From contig JAACJM010000022.1 in the NCBI GenBank assembly GCA_013368315.1, forward strand, positions 496,001 through 560,000: 64,000 nucleotides of DNA. Reading direction: 5' to 3'. The notes beneath the pieces are model-generated. The model was not told where the DNA came from. It saw only the letters and a list, made by a program, of their open reading frames with translations, and ran no database searches. Origin of the DNA: Tetrapyrgos nigripes. Taxonomy: Eukaryota > Basidiomycota > Agaricomycetes > Agaricales > Campanellaceae. Positions 59,890 through 64,000 of the stretch are shown piece by piece (position 1 is the first letter of the stretch; every line of letters starts with the position of its first letter). Made by a program: the position numbers and the translations under genes.

Positions 59890-61145
59890 CATCTCAATTC
59901 ATACCAAAAATCTCTGACACTTTAACAATGAACTTGGTCAAACCAGTAACTGGACTGCTTTCTCCGAACATCACATGTAAACCCATGTCCAGCTCTGGAC
60001 CAAATAAATTGACATTGTCAAACTGAAAACCAGTGGAACAGGAACCAGGAACCATGACATGGTTTCTGAAATGTTGATTGAGAGTATGAAAATTCAGAGT
60101 GGGTGCACATGGCACTTGCATGAAGATCCATGCTCAAAGAACAAGGTGGGGAAAACTGCTCCAAAAGGGAGAAACATAGGGAGACTCTGCCAGGTATATA
60201 TTTCAAAGACCTGAAGTGACTGAAGTAGACAGATAGCCAAACACAAATTTGCAACCTCTTGGAAAACTGCTGCACTTCTATATGCTGATGCTTTAAGGAA
60301 ATGAGCAATTAACACTAATGACAGGGAAAGTATGATACTCATGGTAATGAAAATCATAGTGCAACTCCACCAAAGACAATGATACATTCATGAACACCAT
60401 GATGTAGTCTGTCAGGCTTATACTCCCAGGCCTGAAATGCTGAAGATGCCTGGGCTGTTGAAAAAGAAGTCCCAAGCACCCCAAAAACCATTGCTCATGG
60501 AGACAATTGCCAAGCATGACAAAACCTTGCAAGGTGTTCAAAATCACCATCCCTGTCCTTGAAAACAACCCTTTCAAAGCTGAGATGGTAAGTCTTACCC
60601 TTGCGTTGCATCAACAGTTTCTGCAGCATATCAAAAAAGTACATGATGTGGGAGAATGTTTGATTGTATATGGTGATATTGGTAAGGTTTCAATTGGAGG
60701 AGATCAGATTGTTAAAAGCCCATGCCATGACTTCCTCTTGCATAAGGCCAGTGTTCTGTTTGATAGATTCAAAGTGAGATAGAGCGATGGACTTGAGAAA
60801 GTGTAAACCAAGATGGAAAATCCCAGGCCAATGCTGGACAACTTGACTGAGTTTGGAACCATCAAATGACAGATGCTTGACCAGGTCTGACCAGAAAGTT
60901 TGTGTGCATTGGAAGAACCAAATGAACTTCAGATTCTGGCTGAACTGCTGTGAGTACATGGGCAACATGTTGGACTGCACAAGCAAAATGGTGTTGAAAC
61001 TGGTTCCAACAACAAACTGATGAAAGAGTTGTTGCTGGGACCTGGCTCTCCAGGATGTATGAATGAGTGAACAGGACTTGAGATTGAAAGGAGTGTTGCT
61101 GCAGGCTGAAACCAAATCTATAAACAAGTCCACAATGGTTCACTT
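59890..61145 (-). pseudogene. F-box/LRR-like protein remnant, copy 1
   Basis: The F-box-like segment near 61140-61015 reads TIVDLFIDLVSACSNTPFNL then KSCSLIHTSWRARSQQQLF. It follows the mushroom F-box pattern EIVDLIID.L....TLK.CSLV...W..RS...LF. Downstream pieces on the same strand include LLQSLQVFEIYTWQSLPMFL near 60220-60150 and KFIVKVSEIFGMN at 59935-59894, the C-terminal pattern. Frame shifts and stops break the reading. In the family such proteins pair with Skp1 in SCF ubiquitin ligases and are hugely expanded in Agaricomycetes. Confidence 0.5.
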
Positions 61146-61799
61146 GCATTTCTGAACCCAAATAAATTGCCCTGGAAGGACTAAGCCTGTCCCTTCTGAG
61201 CCATGGGTACATATATGAAGAGCAAAGGAGGGAGGATACCAGGAAGCAGAGAAGAGAGGCATAAGTGCAGCAACATCAAGGCAAATACTCCTAATGCTTC
61301 AAAGGATAGAAAAATGAACAGATTAAAGCTCCAGACAGACTCTGTGCAACTCATTTTTATATCTGAGTGCCTGAAGCTCAATTCAAGATGCAAAGCAGCA
61401 TCAACACATGATATGTTCTGAGAAGCAATACTATGCAAGCAAGCTCCACAGTAATGCCTAGGAGAAGTCCATGCTATGAGGGTGCATGCAATTGACTAAC
61501 AAAGAAGCCATCCACCAGAAAAGGCCAGAGATACACCTGAACAACATATGAAAATGAAAAACTTTTGCAGTGTACTGTTACTATACATGAGTGTGAGTAT
61601 AGCAGTTGTTGAAAAGGACAATATACCAAAAGACAAGTATGAAAGCACCAAACTCCAACTATGCATATCTACATGTAAGGGTGTTGCTGTGAGATGAGCC
61701 CATAACCAACAAACATTCATGATCAAACAATCAAGCCTGTCTCCTTCAAAACCTTGATGACAAGTCAACTTTCACCTGGAGATCTAGATAGACATAAGG
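61146..61799. other. Spacer between the two F-box-like remnants
   Basis: No recognisable coding content. Short frames at 61181-61438 and 61496-61768 are hydrophobic or low in complexity and do not continue the family pattern. Confidence 0.35.
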
Positions 61800-62700
61800 C
61801 GTCAATGTGAGGAAGGAAAGAATGTATTGAATGTTCTGAGAAGCCATAGGCCTCTGACACTCTCACTAAAAACATGTGGAGTGCAGGTTCAAAGAGAGGA
61901 TAGACTCCAGTCACAACCAAAAATGTATATTCCTCTGTCTCCTGATCAATATGTGTTTATCCAACTGATCACAAAAAAGGGTTTGAGAGCAAGAATGAAT
62001 AAGAGGGACAGCATTCTGAGACATAACATGCTGATGAAGTGTCTGTCTAGTATATAGTCCAAACACCAGCCTTTCAATAGATGGAGCACAGCCTACTGAG
62101 CCCAACATGCTCAATGCAGTGAGAAATGGCTCCAATTGTGGTGGAGACCTCTCCCAAACATAAAATTCCAATATCTGTAGAGATCTGAGAAGTGGTAGAG
62201 AGAAGTGAAGCACAGCAGAGAGAGCTGAACATAAACTAGTTTCAGTCATTAAATTAAGAAACAACAATTATTTGCCACTCACAAGAGCAGAAACCAAAGT
62301 GGAACTCTACCAAGTTGGTGCAGCTCCTAAGACTACAGTGCTGCTTGACAACTGGAGAATGGATAGTGAAGACAAGTCAAAGATATGTGTGTCAGAAAAG
62401 AAAAAGTCTAGTTCCAACAAGGAGTCAGTGGTATGGTCCAGCTTGACAGGTCCTAAATGGAGGGATGAGAGTCAAAGTGGATAACTGAAGGATTGTGCAA
62501 GGAAAAGTTGGAGCTGGTTTGGAATGTCTCTGTCATCCTCCAGGGCAATATTCTCCAAAACAAGACTGTAAGATTTGTTGGATGCTGCAAGTCAATACCA
62601 AATCACTGAGCATTCCAAAAAAAGATAGACAGCATCAGGTAAGGAGTGGTTGTAGATAGCAACATCCTGGAAGTTACAGTTGTTGTATCAACACCACAAA
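61800..62700 (-). pseudogene. F-box/LRR-like protein remnant, copy 2
   Basis: This is related to copy 1. Near 62210-62110 it reads LPLLRSLQILEFYVWERSPP (compare LLQSLQVFEIYTWQS in copy 1), then APSIERLVFGLYTRQTLHQH and CDQLDKHILIRRQRNIHFW. Near 61850 it reads PALHMFLVRVSEAYGF (compare KFIVKVSEIFGMN). Upstream, LDHTTDSLLELDFFFSDTHI is leucine-rich-like. An F-box segment was not found for this copy. Stops interrupt it. Confidence 0.4.
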
Positions 62701-62709
62701 AGACGACTG

Positions 62710-62723
62710 TTTGTCTAGACAAA
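62710..62723. promoter_or_regulatory. Perfect 14-bp palindrome TTTGTCTAGACAAA
   Basis: A perfect dyad at the border between the repeat region and normal-composition DNA, 29 bp before a second dyad. It could be an operator-like site or a repeat edge. Confidence 0.35.
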
Positions 62724-62751
62724 TCTTAAACCTGATTGGCTAGCGAGTTGC

Positions 62752-62768
62752 TGACGTATACTACGTCA
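62752..62768. promoter_or_regulatory. Dyad TGACGTA-N3-TACGTCA (CRE/bZIP-like half sites)
   Basis: Two inverted seven-base half sites around a TAC spacer. TGACG is the half site for ATF/CREB-type bZIP proteins. A CCAAT box (reverse, ATTGG at 62735-62739) lies close by. Together they look like a promoter for a gene to the right. Confidence 0.35.
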
Positions 62769-63408
62769 TTTTGGCTCTTGCCGAAAGCTGCTGACTGGGC
62801 ATGGACGCGTCGTGTTTCTTCGCAATCAACCACCATGCGCCTTCCCTCTTCCCCTGCTGCTGGCCATCTGAAGGGCCCCCAAGGACTGCCGACTGGCCCT
62901 CCCGGAACTTCCCCGTGCAAACATTTCTTCTTTTCCTTCTCCTAGGCATCTGAATTCGTTTCAGTTCCTTTCTATGTGAAGACGAATCCGTTTCGCCTTC
63001 TGGCGCAGATAGAATTTGTTTCTAGCTGCACGACACCGTTTGTTTCTGATCCATCCTGATCTGCTGGCCTTGAAATTCCACAGCTTTCTTTTGGTACCTT
63101 TTGTTAAGCACTTTCTTTGATATGACGTGCTTATAATATTCCTCCAGTCCTCACAACTCTTACGACGATCTTCCACTGTTGGAACCACTGTGGCAATATG
63201 CCTCTGTGAGACTTTAAGTAGTTTTACTCTGTCATTAAACTGCTGAATAGATAGATTATGTTAAGATCCGACCTTTCACTGTCCATTGCAAATAGCCACT
63301 GTGAGCTCACCACGGCTAAAAGTTCTTGCTTGAAAATTCTGCAACAGACCCAGCTTTGACGTGTCGGTGTTTATTGCTGCACTGCTAGCACAACTTCCTT
63401 CCTCTCCT
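62769..63408. other. Possible promoter/5' region of the last gene
   Basis: Base composition here returns to that of the gene core. A basic open frame on the minus strand at 62961-63188 shows no known motif. I see no firm gene. Confidence 0.35.
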
Positions 63409-63410
63409 CC

Positions 63411-63995
63411 CATGACTGTATTCAGCCACACATGTAAGCGTTAAAAGTACTTTGCTCACTTCATGCTCATTCTTACCTTGCATATACAGGTCATCATCAG
63501 ACGTCCTCAACACGCCTCAATGCCATCAGAGACGTATCCGATACGCATCCAGGGAAGCTCGATCCATCGAAAACGCCCAGACCAGTCCACGGAGAAGACG
63601 GATATTTCCACCCACACAGAACCAGAATGACCACTATATGGATGATGAAGATCCTTTCTGCTCTACTGGTAACAGTACAGGGCAACCTGTCATCCAAGGT
63701 AACTTGGTATGTAAATAGCCATTTTCTTAGTCCTTGGTACTCAAATTGACACTCACTTTAGTCATTACTTTGTTCTCCTCCAAGGAGTCTTCCTCCTTCG
63801 CCTACCCGTTTGGTATGTATTAAATTATACGTATTAAAGCTGTTCACTAACCCAAATCGTGAATTCCAGGCCGGCTCAACTCATACACGCCAACCTTTTA
63901 ACGACATCAGCAATACTTCACGCCCATGTCGCCCAGTCTTGCCATTTCAACGTTCTGATTCCCCTACACCTTCATCTGTACGAAACCTTTCCTGA
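63411..63995 (+). CDS. Possible 5' exons of an unidentified gene, partial
   Basis: Splice-like signals (donor GTAAGC at 63433, acceptor ATACAG before 63491; donor GTATGT at 63812, acceptor TTCCAG near 63870) break up two competing frames. One frame, from ATG 63411, gives MTVFSHTCHHQTSSTRLNAI then RDVSDTHPGK. The other gives NQNDHYMDDEDPFCSTGNST, later ESSSFAYPFAGSTHTRQPFN. Both look like a disordered, possibly nuclear protein. I do not recognise the family and the gene may run past the window. Confidence 0.3.
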
Positions 63996-64000
63996 TCTTT

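Noticed and set aside
62961..63188. Basic open frame on the minus strand
   Set aside because: No known motif, non-canonical context, and opposite to the apparent promoter direction.
1..64000. CRISPR arrays, bacterial operons, ribosomal RNA
   Set aside because: The sequence is a fungal nuclear region; no regularly spaced repeats, Shine-Dalgarno-linked gene chains or rRNA signatures were seen.

Overview
The window is nuclear DNA of a filamentous basidiomycete, most likely an Agaricomycete. The grounds are dense genes on both strands, each cut by many 50-60 nt GT-AG introns, and the gene content: a five-domain AROM protein, a DUF6533 membrane protein, a GH12 endoglucanase, an A-T-TE NRPS-like enzyme, basidiomycete-type F-box proteins and degenerate PIF1-like helicases. 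I rebuilt gene models by hand from splice signals and reading-frame continuity. Terminal positions are usually firm; some internal exon edges are approximate.

1-48.8 kb is a gene-rich core. In order: 3' end of 5-oxoprolinase (+); a 13-exon DUF6533 membrane protein (-); a probable small secondary-metabolism group made of an NRPS-like synthetase (-), an alpha/beta-hydrolase (+, sharing a 182-bp divergent promoter with it) and a cytochrome P450 (-); WASP/Las17 actin nucleation factor (+); GH12 endoglucanase (-); an unidentified coiled-coil protein (+); aspartokinase (+); a Qc-SNARE (+); an unidentified single-pass membrane protein (+); a 7-TM-like membrane protein (+); the MTR4 exosome helicase (-); catalase (-); the 72-residue TFIIH subunit TFB5 (-, three exons); ribose-5-phosphate isomerase (+, with a GC-AG intron); AROM (+); type II NADH dehydrogenase (+); SEC63 (+, with unusually long introns). 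Several of these act in linked metabolism: ribose-5-phosphate isomerase is in the pentose phosphate pathway that feeds erythrose-4-phosphate toward the shikimate pathway run by AROM, and aspartokinase opens the aspartate amino-acid family.

48.8-62.7 kb is a repeat-rich, decayed region. It holds a two-gene PIF/Harbinger-like unit: an AT-hook/SANT-like accessory ORF pointing at a DDE transposase that carries two in-frame stops. The accessory ORF is broken up by sequences that form a large inverted repeat. Next come remnants of a PIF1-type helicase followed by a cysteine-peptidase-like domain, a TTAAGGCC-rich palindromic insertion, and two related F-box/LRR-like remnants. From about 62.7 kb the base composition returns to that of the core, and the 5' part of another spliced gene may begin near 63.4 kb.

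The observations I rate highest are the NRPS-like/hydrolase/P450 group, the inverted-repeat structure whose ends coincide with probable splice sites of the transposon accessory gene, the helicase-peptidase remnant, and CACGTG boxes at nearly the same distance (80-100 bp) upstream of four unrelated start codons.
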